Positions 33,498 to 42,998 of a stretch of 64,000 nucleotides of DNA are shown piece by piece. The stretch is taken from positions 1,736,001-1,800,000 of the forward strand of contig NZ_JAJJMM010000001.1 of assembly GCF_020905295.1 (NCBI RefSeq). The letters run 5' to 3'. Each line of letters opens with the position of its first letter. Position 1 is the first letter of the stretch. Position numbers and translations under genes: made by a program. This DNA is from Flavobacterium piscisymbiosum (GTDB taxonomy: Bacteria > Bacteroidota > Bacteroidia > Flavobacteriales > Flavobacteriaceae). Below the pieces are notes generated by a model. The model ran no database searches, was not told where the DNA came from, and worked only from the letters and a program-made list of their open reading frames with translations.

Positions 33498-35228
33498 TTA
33501 AGCAATTGTTTTCGGGAAGCTCAATATCATTTTAGTTCCCTTGTTAATCTCACTTTCTATAACTAAAGTACCGCTATTTTTTTTGATCATTTGTTTGCAC
33601 AACTGCAATCCTAAACCCGTTCCTATAATTTCTGAGTTGCTTTTTTTAGCTAAAAGTTCTCCTTCTTGTAGTAGCTCTTTAATAGTGTTTTCGCTCATTC
33701 CAATTCCGTTATCTTCGATTATAAGATCGCAAAAATCAGGATTGGTTTCCTGAGTGTAAAAACTGATTTTACCGTTTTCATTAGAAAATTTAATAGCATT
33801 ATCTAATAAATTTCGAAGTACAATTTTTAAAGAATCAAGATCTACAAAAATAAAAATATTTTTCGATACCGAATTCTCAAAAGTAATGGCTTTGTCCAGT
33901 AGCAAAGGTTTGTAGTTGTATTCGATTTGCTGTACAATAGAATACAAATGAATAGATTCCTTATGAAAGTACAATTGTTTGGTTTGTAGCATCGCCCAAT
34001 GCAGTAAGTTATCTAATAAACTGTAAGCGCCATTGGCGATAGTACTATTTTGGATGATAAGCTGATGTAGCTCATCATAATTTTTAGTTTCGAGTGTAGC
34101 AGATAATTTAGCATTGCTCGTTTTTAATGCATTTACTGATGAACGTAAATCATGGCTAACGATAGAAAATAACTGATCTTTAGTTGCATTAAGTTCATCG
34201 AGTTTATTTTTTTGAAGTAAAATAGTTTTTGCATTTTTTACTTTTTGACCGTATAAGTAAACTCCTCCGGTTAAAATTAATAATAAGCCTATTGCGGCAA
34301 AAAACAAACTGTTACGTTGCGTATCTTTTAACTTGTTTTCGACTTCTAATACTTTAATTTGTTTTTGTTTTTGAGCGACAGCAAATTTTTTCTCAAAATC
34401 AGCGACCGCCCATATTTTGTTTTGATTGTTTAGAGAATCTTTCCATTTTTCGGATTCCTTTCTATAAACAAGAGCTTTTTTGAAATCGCCTCTATTTTCT
34501 TCTACAATAGCCATGTTGAAGGTGGTATTTTCTTTTAACTTGAAATCTTTTATATTTTTAGATAAGTTATATGCTTTTTCAAAATAGTGTATAGCTTGTT
34601 GGTCTTTATATTGTAGATAATAGAGATTTGCAATGTTTATATTGGATTGAATTACACTTTTTGTAATTTGCTTAGGATTTAAAAGAGCGTCTTTTTTTAA
34701 ATAAAACTCTGCTTTATCAAATTGATTTAAATGCAAATAACATATTCCAATATTTGCATATAAATCAGCTATTTTACTTTCGTCTTTATGGTTTAGTATT
34801 TCTTTTTCTGCTTTTAGGTAGTGAATGGTAGCTTTTTCAAATTTTTTTTCATAATAAAACAAAACTCCAATACTATTATCTACTAAATAATAATATTGGA
34901 AAGATTTGTTTATTTGATTAAATTCAATTCGTGCTTGATTGTAAAGTCCTTTTTCAATTAGTGAATAGCCTCTAAAATAATGACAGTATTGTTTTGTTTC
35001 TAAATCAGTGTTAGTGTTTAATTGTTTCATTGAATATACCAATGTTGAATCCCACTCTTTTTTAAAAAAAAAGCTTTGTGCTTTTTTAAAATTAATGTCA
35101 TTTTTTAATGAATTTGCTTTTTTTTCAATGGCAACTTCAAAATAATTCATTTTTTTTCCTTCTTGCGAGAAAATTAGCGAGGATGAACAAAGAAAAAGTA
35201 AAAGAAATTTATGTGCTTTTTGAATCAT
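33498..35228 (-). CDS. TPR-domain sensor histidine kinase
   Basis: The protein has 576 residues from the ATG of MIQKAHKFLLLF; a start three codons upstream is possible. A signal peptide (about 1-21) exports an N-terminal sensor of several TPR units (about 40-280). A coiled-coil and one membrane helix (about 313-333) lead to the cytoplasmic kinase: HisKA with His359 in FSIVSHDLRSS, then HATPase with NLLDNAIKF, EDNGIGM and GTGLGLQLC boxes. TPR domains often bind peptides, so the four small secreted-type peptides downstream are candidate ligands. The LytTR regulator at 31562 is the likely partner. Pairing and ligand are inference. Confidence 0.9.
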   Translation of the reverse strand: MIQKAHKFLLLFLCSSSLIFSQEGKKMNYFEVAIEKKANSLKNDINFKKAQSFFFKKEWDSTLVYSMKQLNTNTDLETKQYCHYFRGYSLIEKGLYNQARIEFNQINKSFQYYYLVDNSIGVLFYYEKKFEKATIHYLKAEKEILNHKDESKIADLYANIGICYLHLNQFDKAEFYLKKDALLNPKQITKSVIQSNINIANLYYLQYKDQQAIHYFEKAYNLSKNIKDFKLKENTTFNMAIVEENRGDFKKALVYRKESEKWKDSLNNQNKIWAVADFEKKFAVAQKQKQIKVLEVENKLKDTQRNSLFFAAIGLLLILTGGVYLYGQKVKNAKTILLQKNKLDELNATKDQLFSIVSHDLRSSVNALKTSNAKLSATLETKNYDELHQLIIQNSTIANGAYSLLDNLLHWAMLQTKQLYFHKESIHLYSIVQQIEYNYKPLLLDKAITFENSVSKNIFIFVDLDSLKIVLRNLLDNAIKFSNENGKISFYTQETNPDFCDLIIEDNGIGMSENTIKELLQEGELLAKKSNSEIIGTGLGLQLCKQMIKKNSGTLVIESEINKGTKMILSFPKTIA

Positions 35229-35380
35229 TGTTGGCATTTTATAAAAGTCAATGACATTTGATTTTATTAATGATTTTATGTTCTTAGATTGAATAACCGT
35301 CCAACATTTACCGCAGAATAATAAATAATCATCATTAAATGGTTTAAATCTTTAAATCAAGATAAATGCTTTTTTTGGGA

Positions 35381-35803
35381 TTAAGTTGCTACACTTGTTT
35401 TTGTGCCTCTTGAAGTTGTAGGATCATCTCCTAATCCACCACCTACATTAGGAACGGTATATTGTAAGTAAGATATAACTTCTGTGATGTCTCCAACAGT
35501 ATCAGAGGTATAATCTGTTTCTACGTAATAAACATCATAAGTATCCGGAGAGACTTTGTCCCATATATAGTCAAAGTAGATTGTGAAAGTACCATCTTTT
35601 TCTATTGCTGTATCCACTGTCGGTTTTTCTGATTCTACAGCATTGATATATAAAGTAGCACAGATTTTTAAGGTTTTTACTCCATTATTATCGTAGAAGT
35701 TTGCCGAAGCTAGAGGAGGAATAGGGAAAGTTAGATTTTGGGGATCTTTAAATTTAAAATCTTCGATGTTGATTTTTTTGTTTTGAACAACTTTTAATGT
35801 CAT
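35381..35803 (-). CDS. Protein of unknown fold ending in the SRGTKTS peptide tail
   Basis: The protein has 140 residues, no signal peptide and no membrane helix. Residues 1-118 look beta-rich (TLKICATLYINA, TFTIYFDYIW, TYDVYYVETDY) and match no family I know. After a VGGGLG hinge (120-125), the last 15 residues are DDPTTSRGTKTSVAT, matching the 15-residue tails of the four small peptides in length, glycine context and the core SRGTKTS. The stop-flanking bases are also similar, so the 3' end is homologous at DNA level. It lies 152 bases upstream of the kinase gene on the same strand. Confidence 0.8.
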   Translation of the reverse strand: MTLKVVQNKKINIEDFKFKDPQNLTFPIPPLASANFYDNNGVKTLKICATLYINAVESEKPTVDTAIEKDGTFTIYFDYIWDKVSPDTYDVYYVETDYTSDTVGDITEVISYLQYTVPNVGGGLGDDPTTSRGTKTSVAT

Positions 35804-35970
35804 AATAGGGTTTTTAGGGTTAATACGTTTATTTTTGGTAGGCTAAAGATATTTTTTTTCTTTGAATAAAAGAGCGAAAAAGATATGTTTTTTTAGTTTA
35901 ATTCCCGTTAAAAATGAAGTTCCTGAATTTTTTTGTGATTTTCAGTAATAGTACTGTTTTTCAATAAAAT

Positions 35971-36006
35971 AAAAACCCTAATTCAATTTAAATGAATTAG
36001 GGTTTT
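35971..36006. terminator. Hairpin terminator downstream of the HTH regulator gene
   Basis: AAAACCCTAATTCA and TGAATTAGGGTTTT form a 14-bp stem with a 7-base loop, flanked by A and T runs. On the minus strand it ends the 36034-36996 gene. A near-copy with the same trailing bases follows the desaturase gene at 38207. Confidence 0.85.
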
Positions 36007-36033
36007 CTATGGAAATCTTTAGCAGAATATGCA

Positions 36034-36996
36034 TTAAAAAAAGAGATCAACTTGCGAATTTATCTTTTCAATATAATAATCAATCTTTCTGTTTGCTCTG
36101 TTAAAAAACAAATTTTGCTCTTTAATACCGGATTGTCCTAATGGTTTTGAGTTGCTAATTTGTTGCTTAAAAAACTGATGTACATTTTTGCAGCTGTCAT
36201 CATTATCAGTAATAAAATAGCCAAGTAAGGTATAAGGCACAAACATGGTCAATTTCTCATTGGTTTCAATAAGCATATTGTTGTTGAGTAAGATCAATTC
36301 ATTGTAATAAATGGCAAAATTGGTATTGGGTTTATTGCATTTTTCCTGTATTAAATTGATGATTCGTTTTAAGTCTTTGCAAAGTGCATTCGCACTTTTT
36401 AAATCCAGTAAACCAGCTTCGTAAAAATAAAGAATCTGTTGTAGACTGCTGTTTATAGTAGTGTCATTCCAGATTTCATTTACAAAAGTATTTTCATACG
36501 CTTTTTTTAGTTTTTGCATAAACTCGGTAAACGATTCTTCGATAATAAAATTCTCAAAAGGAACTTTTTTCTGATTAGAATTTAAGAGATTCAGCCATAC
36601 AAAAGCTTTGAATTTTGACAGAATAGTTCCATCCATAAAATAAAACAGCGGAATATCTTTTGCTGAATAATACAATATCGTTTCAGGATTCTTTGTGAGT
36701 ATCTCCACTTGTTCTGCCGAAGATTTAAAGTACTGAAGCATATCTTTTAAAGTCTCGATTTCGATAGTTTTCTCTACAATAACTTTTTCTTTTTTCGAAA
36801 AGAGATTGTCTAACGAAATATTAAAATGATTGGCAAGTTTAATGGCTTCATCGATAGAGAATTTACTTTTTTGAGATATTCTTCGGTGTGAAGCATCATA
36901 ACTAATTTCTAAAATAGACGCTATTTCATCTATCAAAGAAACTGAAGCAGAAACTTTAAGTCGAATGGCTTTTAATAAGGATTCCTGATATTTCAT
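36034..36996 (-). CDS. HTH-domain regulator with unknown C-terminal domain
   Basis: The protein has 320 residues. The N-terminal 65 residues form a helix-turn-helix resembling BetR/Cro-type domains (LIDEIASILEISYDASHRRIS, then DEAIKLANHFNIS; each given in part). The remaining 250 residues are mostly helical without a recognised domain and have no membrane segment. It is divergent from the fatty-acid desaturase gene, with inverted repeats in the shared 104-base region, so it probably regulates that gene and perhaps itself. What it senses is unknown. Confidence 0.7.
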   Translation of the reverse strand: MKYQESLLKAIRLKVSASVSLIDEIASILEISYDASHRRISQKSKFSIDEAIKLANHFNISLDNLFSKKEKVIVEKTIEIETLKDMLQYFKSSAEQVEILTKNPETILYYSAKDIPLFYFMDGTILSKFKAFVWLNLLNSNQKKVPFENFIIEESFTEFMQKLKKAYENTFVNEIWNDTTINSSLQQILYFYEAGLLDLKSANALCKDLKRIINLIQEKCNKPNTNFAIYYNELILLNNNMLIETNEKLTMFVPYTLLGYFITDNDDSCKNVHQFFKQQISNSKPLGQSGIKEQNLFFNRANRKIDYYIEKINSQVDLFF

Positions 36997-36999
36997 AAT

Positions 37000-37066
37000 T
37001 TGCGATAATCACAAATGTATAAAATAATTTTATTGATTTATGCAAATTCAGATGTGATAATTGCAA
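37000..37066. promoter_or_regulatory. Operator-like inverted repeats between HTH regulator and desaturase genes
   Basis: TTGCGATAATCACA (37000-37013) and TGTGATAATTGCAA (37053-37066) are inverted copies with two mismatches, centred between the divergent genes. Each also contains GATAAT in direct orientation. They are good candidates for the binding site of the HTH protein. Confidence 0.5.
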
Positions 37067-37100
37067 TAAGTTTGATCTGTAATTTTAAAATATAATTATT

Positions 37101-38171
37101 ATGAAAGCTAAGTATTTCAGTAAATCAGAAGAAGAAAAGATGTTTTTTTCTGCTTTAAAACAAAGAGTGCATGAAAAACTTAAAAGTAAAACTATTTCTT
37201 ATGGAGATGCCAGATTTTGGTTTAAAGGTTTGTTTTGGACTTTGATTTGCTATTTGTCCTATTCTTTACTTTTTTTAGATACTATCGGAAAAGTGAATTT
37301 TTGGATTTTGTATGTCGTTTTTCAATTATCGGGATTGTTAATAGGGTTTAGTTTTGGTCACGATGCTTCTCATAATACGGCATTCAGAAATAAAAAGGCA
37401 AATTCAGTTTTACATTTTTTTAGTTTCCTTACCGTTGGAATTGATCCGTTGCTTTGGGGGTTAAGACATATTCGATCCCATCATTTATATGCAAATGTAG
37501 AGGGAAGTGACATCGATATCGATAAAAATCCTTTTCTGAGATTGAGTCCAACTCATCAGTGGAAACCTAAGCATAAATATCAGGCTTATTATGCGCCGTT
37601 TGTTTATATGTTTACACTGTTACATTCTGTTTTTATGAGCGATTGGGTGTATTTGTTTTCAAATGAATACGATTGGATGAAGAGAGGAGTTGCTAAGGTT
37701 GATTTGTATTTTCGATTTATATTGTATAAAATATTTTATTTTTCGTTGGTTCTGGTGCTGCCATTATTATATGCTAACTTTTCATGGACTTTTATCGTTT
37801 TGACTTATGTTACTGCGAGTGCTTTTACATCTTTGGTTTTTATTATTATGCTTGTGGGAACGCACTTTTTTGACGGTGCCGATTATCCTCAGCCGGAAGG
37901 GGAGTTTCTTGAACATACCTGGGCTGTACATCAGCTTCATACGAGTTGCGATTGGGACGCCAATAAAGGCTGGGCGAGATTTTTGAGCGGTGGTTCAAAT
38001 TGTCATGCGGCCCATCATCTTTTTCCGAATATTTGCCATACCAATTATAGCGAGATAAATGCAATAATTGAAGAAACTACAAAAGAATACAAACAGCCCT
38101 ATCATCATAAAACACTATTTGAAATGATGCTTTCGCATTTTGTTCATTTGCATAAAATGGGTAAAGTATAA
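37101..38171 (+). CDS. Membrane fatty-acid desaturase
   Basis: The protein has 356 residues. The three histidine boxes of di-iron acyl desaturases are present: GHDASH (about 90-95), RHIRSHH (about 123-129) and CHAAHH (about 303-308). Helices lie before and between the boxes, as in the family. It should place double bonds in fatty acyl chains of membrane lipids. Its promoter region is shared with the HTH regulator, and it ends in a strong terminator. Regulation by membrane state is plausible but not shown. Confidence 0.88.
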   Translation: MKAKYFSKSEEEKMFFSALKQRVHEKLKSKTISYGDARFWFKGLFWTLICYLSYSLLFLDTIGKVNFWILYVVFQLSGLLIGFSFGHDASHNTAFRNKKANSVLHFFSFLTVGIDPLLWGLRHIRSHHLYANVEGSDIDIDKNPFLRLSPTHQWKPKHKYQAYYAPFVYMFTLLHSVFMSDWVYLFSNEYDWMKRGVAKVDLYFRFILYKIFYFSLVLVLPLLYANFSWTFIVLTYVTASAFTSLVFIIMLVGTHFFDGADYPQPEGEFLEHTWAVHQLHTSCDWDANKGWARFLSGGSNCHAAHHLFPNICHTNYSEINAIIEETTKEYKQPYHHKTLFEMMLSHFVHLHKMGKV

Positions 38172-38206
38172 CCAGGATATGATTTATTGTTAGTGCATAA
38201 AAAACG

Positions 38207-38241
38207 AAAAACCCCAATTCAACTAAATGAATTGGGGTTTT
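38207..38241. terminator. Terminator between desaturase and pnp
   Basis: AAAACCCCAATTCA and TGAATTGGGGTTTT surround a 6-base loop; it works for both convergent genes. Its arms and the following TCTATG closely match the hairpin at 35971-36006. Confidence 0.88.
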
Positions 38242-38274
38242 CTATGAATAAACCTTTAGTAAACTAAGATCTGA

Positions 38275-40410
38275 TTACTCTTTTTTCTCCTCACGTGGAG
38301 GTCTTGGTAAAAGTGCTTTTCTTGACACTTTTTCTTTTCTTGTTTTAGGATCAAGTCCTAAGTATTTAACCTGGAATACATCTCCCATGTTTACTACATC
38401 AGTAACATTTTCTGTACGTTCCCAAGCTAATTCAGATACGTGAAGTAAAACTTCGTTTCCTGGTGCAGCAGTATATTCTACCACAGCTCCAAAATCAAGC
38501 ATTTTAATTACTTTAACTTCATAAGCTTCGCCCATTTGAGGTTTGAAAGTAATAGATTGAATTTTAGCTAATACTGCTTCAATTCCTGCAGGATCTGTAC
38601 CTAAGATTTCGATAACACCTTGCTCATCAACTTCGTTGATTACAATAGTTGTTCCTGTAGCTTTTTGTAATTCCTGAATTACTTTTCCACCAGGTCCAAT
38701 TAATGCTCCAATAAAGTTTCCAGGAATAGTTCTGGTGATGATTTTTGGAGAATGTGCTTTAACGTCTGCTCTTGGAGCAGCAATAGTTTCAGTTAATTTT
38801 CCTAAAATATGTAAACGTCCTTCACGTGCTTGCCCTAAAGCCTGCTCCATAATGTCGTAACGTAAACCATCAATTTTAATGTCCATTTGACAAGCTGTAA
38901 TACCGTCAGCAGTTCCGGTTACTTTAAAGTCCATATCTCCTAAGTGATCTTCATCACCTAAAATGTCTGACAATACAGCAAATTTCTCACCATCAGTAAT
39001 CAATCCCATAGCAATTCCAGAAACTGGTTTTACCATTTGAACTCCAGCATCCATCAAAGCCATTGTTCCTGCGCAAACTGTTGCCATAGAAGAAGAACCG
39101 TTAGATTCTAAAACTTCAGAAACAATACGAATTGTGTAAGGACAATCAACAGGAATCATGTTTTTCAAAGCTCTTTGAGCTAAGTTACCGTGACCAACTT
39201 CTCTTCTTGAAGTTCCTCTTAGTGGTTTTGCTTCACCAGTAGAGAAAGGAGGGAAGTTATAGTGTAAGTAGAATTTCTCTTCACCTTGTTCAGATGGAGA
39301 ATCAATTTGATTTGCTTCTCTTGAAGTTCCTAAAGTTACTGTAGCTAATGCCTGAGTTTCTCCACGTGTAAATAAAGAAGAACCGTGAACTCTTGGTAAA
39401 TAATCAGTTTCACACCAGATTGGTCTGATGTCTGTAGTTTTTCTACCATCTAAACGAATACCTAATTCTAATACTACATTACGAACAGCTTCTTTGTTTG
39501 TTTTGTAGAAATATTTAGAAACTAAATCTCCGTCAGCAGCTAATTCTTCTTCAGTAAATAAAGCTTTTACTTCTTCTTTTACTTCAGCAAATGAAGCTGT
39601 TCTTTCGTGCTTAGCCGATCCAACTTTTGCAATAGCATAAATTTTATCGTAAGCTGCAGCTTTTACTTTTTTGTAAATTTCTTCGTTTTCTTTCTCACCT
39701 TCGTAAGTACGAGTTTCTTTTTTACCAAAAGCAGCTTGTAAACGTAATTGAGCCTGAATCTGAACTTTTATAGCTTCGTGAGCAAATTTGATAGCTTCTA
39801 CCATTTCTGCTTCTGAGATTTCTTTCATTTCTCCTTCAACCATTGCAACTGAGTCCATAGAAGCTCCAATCATCATGTCGATGTCAGATTTTGCTAAGTC
39901 TTCTCTGCTTGGGTTAATTACAAACTTACCGTCGATACGTGCAACACGTACTTCAGAAATTAAGTTGTAAAAAGGAATATCTGAAACAGCTAATGCAGCA
40001 GATGCAGCTAAACCAGCTAAAGCATCAGGCATAACAGTTTCGTCATGAGACATTAATTGAATCATAACTTGTGTTTCAGCGTGGTAATCGTCTGGGAAAA
40101 GCGGACGTAAAACACGGTCTACTAATCTCATTGTTAATACTTCGCTATCGCTAGGGCGAGCTTCTCTCTTAAAGAAACCACCTGGAAAACGACCAGCTGC
40201 TGCAAATTTTTCGCGGTAATCTACCGTTAATGGTAAAAAGTCTACCGCTGGGTTAGCGCTACGTGCAGATACTGCTGTTGCAAGTATCATCGTGTCGCCC
40301 ATTCTTACTACTACCGAACCGTCAGCTTGTTTTGCTAAACGACCCGTCTCGATTGTGATGCTTCTGCCATCACCTAAATCGATCTTTTCTACAAATAATT
40401 GTGGAATCAT
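38275..40410 (-). CDS. pnp: Polynucleotide phosphorylase
   Basis: The protein has 711 residues. Two RNase PH domains (about 10-230 and 315-555) are followed by a KH domain (about 560-620, [17 protein letters not shown]) and an S1 domain (about 630-695). It degrades RNA 3' to 5' with phosphate, and in reverse adds tails. Signatures [20 protein letters not shown] and the catalytic-face [20 protein letters not shown] are present. It lies downstream of rpsO on the same strand, the usual pairing, with a hairpin in between. Confidence 0.97.
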   Translation of the reverse strand: MIPQLFVEKIDLGDGRSITIETGRLAKQADGSVVVRMGDTMILATAVSARSANPAVDFLPLTVDYREKFAAAGRFPGGFFKREARPSDSEVLTMRLVDRVLRPLFPDDYHAETQVMIQLMSHDETVMPDALAGLAASAALAVSDIPFYNLISEVRVARIDGKFVINPSREDLAKSDIDMMIGASMDSVAMVEGEMKEISEAEMVEAIKFAHEAIKVQIQAQLRLQAAFGKKETRTYEGEKENEEIYKKVKAAAYDKIYAIAKVGSAKHERTASFAEVKEEVKALFTEEELAADGDLVSKYFYKTNKEAVRNVVLELGIRLDGRKTTDIRPIWCETDYLPRVHGSSLFTRGETQALATVTLGTSREANQIDSPSEQGEEKFYLHYNFPPFSTGEAKPLRGTSRREVGHGNLAQRALKNMIPVDCPYTIRIVSEVLESNGSSSMATVCAGTMALMDAGVQMVKPVSGIAMGLITDGEKFAVLSDILGDEDHLGDMDFKVTGTADGITACQMDIKIDGLRYDIMEQALGQAREGRLHILGKLTETIAAPRADVKAHSPKIITRTIPGNFIGALIGPGGKVIQELQKATGTTIVINEVDEQGVIEILGTDPAGIEAVLAKIQSITFKPQMGEAYEVKVIKMLDFGAVVEYTAAPGNEVLLHVSELAWERTENVTDVVNMGDVFQVKYLGLDPKTRKEKVSRKALLPRPPREEKKE

Positions 40411-40550
40411 AATTTTTCCTTATTGGTTATACAATGGGTTTTAGTTGTGTTGTAGTTGTTGTGTGTAGTTGTTGTTTATTCTAAAACCCAATGAAAAACC
40501 AAACTTTTTTTCTTATAAAATGCTTGTAATTAAATACAATCTGTAAAAAC

Positions 40551-40577
40551 AAAAAGAGGCACTTTCGCACCTCTTTT
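40551..40577 (-). terminator. Hairpin between rpsO and pnp
   Basis: AAAAGAGG and CCTCTTTT arms flank a 10-base loop; on the minus strand it follows the rpsO stop by 9 bases and ends in TTTTTG. It may act as a partial terminator or an RNA processing site. Confidence 0.65.
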
Positions 40578-40586
40578 CTATATTGA

Positions 40587-40853
40587 TTATTTTCTGATAT
40601 TCAATACTTTGATAATCTCACGATATCTGTTGATCTCTTTCTTTTTCAAGTAATCAAGCAACGATCTTCTTTTACCTACTAATAGTACTAATGAACGCTC
40701 AGTATTATAATCATGACGATTTTTTTTCAAGTGCTCAGTCAAGTGACTAATTCTGTAAGTAAACAATGCGATTTGAGCTTCAGCTTTTCCAGTGTTTGTT
40801 GCTTCACCGTGTTGTGCGAAAATCTCTTCTTTTTTCTCTTTAGTTAAATACAT
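40587..40853 (-). CDS. rpsO: 30S ribosomal protein S15
   Basis: The protein has 88 residues. The S15 signature is complete: QIALFTYRISHLTEHLKKNRHDYNTERSLVLLVGKRRSLLDYLK (shown in parts, residues about 27-71). It binds 16S rRNA and helps assemble the small subunit platform. It precedes pnp, as in most bacteria. Confidence 0.98.
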   Translation of the reverse strand: MYLTKEKKEEIFAQHGEATNTGKAEAQIALFTYRISHLTEHLKKNRHDYNTERSLVLLVGKRRSLLDYLKKKEINRYREIIKVLNIRK

Positions 40854-40941
40854 TCCAATATTATTTAATGATTTTTATGTATGTCGTACATCTTTTGTAA
40901 GACGGGTGCAAAATTAGAACTTTTTTTTGGAAAAACGAATT

Positions 40942-41895
40942 TTATTGCCCATTTTTTGTAATTGTGATAGGTAAAGAGTAATTAACTCTTAAAGGAATGC
41001 CTCTTCGAATACCCGGATTCCAATTTTTAGCATTTTTTATGGCCTCGATTGCAATTTCGTCTATCCCATAACCAATTCCTTTTAAAATCTTAGGTTCAAT
41101 TAATCTTCCGTCTTTGTCTACAACAAAAGTCATGTATATTTTTCCATAGGCTTTATTTCTTGCTTCTACGGGTATATAAATTGAGTTTTTCATATAACTA
41201 TAAAAGGAGTTTATGCCTTTTTTAGGAGTAGGGCGCTGTTCGGCAACAGTATATGGATGTTCAATATTCAAAGAATCTAGCGTTATTCCTGAAACGAGTT
41301 TGCCGTCTTTGTGATTTTCTGTGAAGCTATATTGTGATTTTAGATATTTTCCTTTCCAAATTCCGTCTCGCAGACCATCTTTTACTCTTCCTGCTTCTTC
41401 TATATATTCATCTTTATAGTCGAGATCTCCATTGCCTGAAATTATTTTTTGTTCCTTTTGATCGTTCCAGTAATTATTCAGCTTATAATTTGTTTCGTTG
41501 TTTTTATCGGTATAATACTCTAGTTCAGATTTTATATTTCCGTTTTCGTACCAGTTAAATTCTTTTCCTGTTTTTTTATTGTTCAAATAATTAACGGTTG
41601 ATTTTTTATTGCCGTTTTCATAATAGTAAACAAATTGGCCTTCACGTTTGATAATGTCTTTGTCTGTTGTAGAGCCAATCATCTTTAAAGCCTTAGATTT
41701 ATAATATTCTTTCAGGATATAAGTTTTTTTATCTGAAAAATAATCTTCAACAATTCTGATGTATTTATAATTGTCTTCTGTACTTTCGACCCAGGCAGAG
41801 TCGAGGTAAACTATTTTGCCTACCGGCGTTGCTGTTTGAGAAAACAATTTTGTTGAAATTATACAGAAAATAAAAACGCGTAAAATTAGTTTCAT
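40942..41895 (-). CDS. TonB C-terminal domain protein with MORN-like repeats
   Basis: The protein has 317 residues. A signal peptide covers about 1-19. Several toxin/MORN-variant repeats at about 85-200 carry the EGQFVYYYENGNKK and GKEFNWYENGNIKSE pattern. A TonB-C-like domain covers about 225-313 (IYIPVEARNKAYGKIYMTFVVDKDG). Bacteroidota have many such proteins; without an N-terminal membrane anchor it is unlikely to energise receptors like classical TonB. It is a single gene and its role is unknown. Confidence 0.8.
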   Translation of the reverse strand: MKLILRVFIFCIISTKLFSQTATPVGKIVYLDSAWVESTEDNYKYIRIVEDYFSDKKTYILKEYYKSKALKMIGSTTDKDIIKREGQFVYYYENGNKKSTVNYLNNKKTGKEFNWYENGNIKSELEYYTDKNNETNYKLNNYWNDQKEQKIISGNGDLDYKDEYIEEAGRVKDGLRDGIWKGKYLKSQYSFTENHKDGKLVSGITLDSLNIEHPYTVAEQRPTPKKGINSFYSYMKNSIYIPVEARNKAYGKIYMTFVVDKDGRLIEPKILKGIGYGIDEIAIEAIKNAKNWNPGIRRGIPLRVNYSLPITITKNGQ

Positions 41896-41934
41896 AAATT
41901 GGTTTAAAAGTAAAGCTGCACGAATGTATTATTT

Positions 41935-42390
41935 TTAGTACAATTTCGCAACTTCTTGATTTACAAATTCTAAAAAGCGTTCGTCAGCTTCCGTAAAAGG
42001 ATCTATAACGTGACTGTCGATATCAATTTGACCAATATTTTGTCCGTTTACAAACAAAGGAACTACGATTTCTGACTTTACCGTAAAACTACAGGCGATA
42101 TAATTGTCCTGAGCTGCAACATCCGGCACTACAAAATTGGCATTGCTTTCAGCTACTTGTCCGCAAATTCCTTTTCCAAAAGGGATCACGGTATGATCTG
42201 TTTCTGCTCCTACGTAAGGGCCTAAATGCAAAGTTTTGGCTTCGTGATTGGCGAAATAAAAACCAACCCAGTTATAGTATTCTATATTTGCGTTTAAAAG
42301 CTGGCAAATATTTAATAATTTTTCGTCTCTAAGAGTATTAGTATCAGCGACAATAGCGCTTATTTTTGGTTGTAATTCCTGAAATGTCAT
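41935..42390 (-). CDS. GAF-domain protein, free methionine-(R)-sulfoxide reductase-like
   Basis: The protein has 151 residues, a single GAF domain of the fRMsr type. GKGICGQVAE (Cys76) and NYIACSFTVKSEIVVPLF (Cys100) are 24 residues apart, matching two of the three conserved cysteines of fRMsr. The third cysteine position, ten residues before Cys76, is a His here. The family reduces free methionine-R-sulfoxide. Loss of one resolving cysteine may change recycling. It is divergent from xrtF. Confidence 0.82.
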   Translation of the reverse strand: MTFQELQPKISAIVADTNTLRDEKLLNICQLLNANIEYYNWVGFYFANHEAKTLHLGPYVGAETDHTVIPFGKGICGQVAESNANFVVPDVAAQDNYIACSFTVKSEIVVPLFVNGQNIGQIDIDSHVIDPFTEADERFLEFVNQEVAKLY

Positions 42391-42461
42391 GATGTGAAAA
42401 TTTTATGCAAAAGTATTTAAAGCTAATCTCAAAAAATACATAAATTTGAAAAAAATTTCAG

Positions 42462-42998
42462 TTGAAAAAATATCTAACACAATTTAAGCCTTTCTTAGTT
42501 TTTATTAGCACTTTTTTTGCTGCATACATTATTGTGACACTACTTTATAAATTCTATCTCAACACTTTTGAAACAAATGATGTTGACGGAATAACAAATG
42601 TTGTTGGTAAAAATGTGGAGCAATTAATGGACTTGTTTAATTGTGATATTAAAATTCATAAAAGTATTGCGAATTCCTGGTTAGAGGTTTGGTACAATAA
42701 AAAATATCTTGTTCGAATTGTCGAAGGTTGTAATGCTGTAAGCGTTATTATTTTGTTTGTTGCTTTTGTGCTTGCTTTTTCAGGAAAACTTAAAACAACA
42801 CTACTTTATATCGTATTTGGTATTTTGTTTATTTACATTCTTAATGTTGTTCGAATCGCTTTATTGGTTGTTCTGTTGTTTTATTTTCCGCAGTATAATC
42901 ATTTTTTACATGGTACTTTCTTTCCGCTGATTATTTATGGTGCAGTTTTTATTTTGTGGATTATTTGGGTAAACAAATTTTCAAAATATGCTAAATAA
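42462..42998 (+). CDS. xrtF: Exosortase family protein XrtF
   Basis: The protein has 178 residues and about five membrane helices. The exosortase/archaeosortase catalytic set is present: Cys90 in VEGCNAVSV, Arg131 in NVVRIALL and His150 in FLHGTFFP. The start is a TTG (42462); no ATG lies before the first helix. XrtF cleaves a C-terminal sorting tail of surface proteins in Flavobacteria. The partner membrane protein gene overlaps it by 11 bases. No sorting substrate is seen in the window. Confidence 0.9.
   Translation: MKKYLTQFKPFLVFISTFFAAYIIVTLLYKFYLNTFETNDVDGITNVVGKNVEQLMDLFNCDIKIHKSIANSWLEVWYNKKYLVRIVEGCNAVSVIILFVAFVLAFSGKLKTTLLYIVFGILFIYILNVVRIALLVVLLFYFPQYNHFLHGTFFPLIIYGAVFILWIIWVNKFSKYAK

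Noticed and set aside
33498..35228. Treating the kinase as a purely cytoplasmic TPR regulator
   Set aside because: It has a signal peptide and a membrane helix after the TPR region, so the TPR part is periplasmic.
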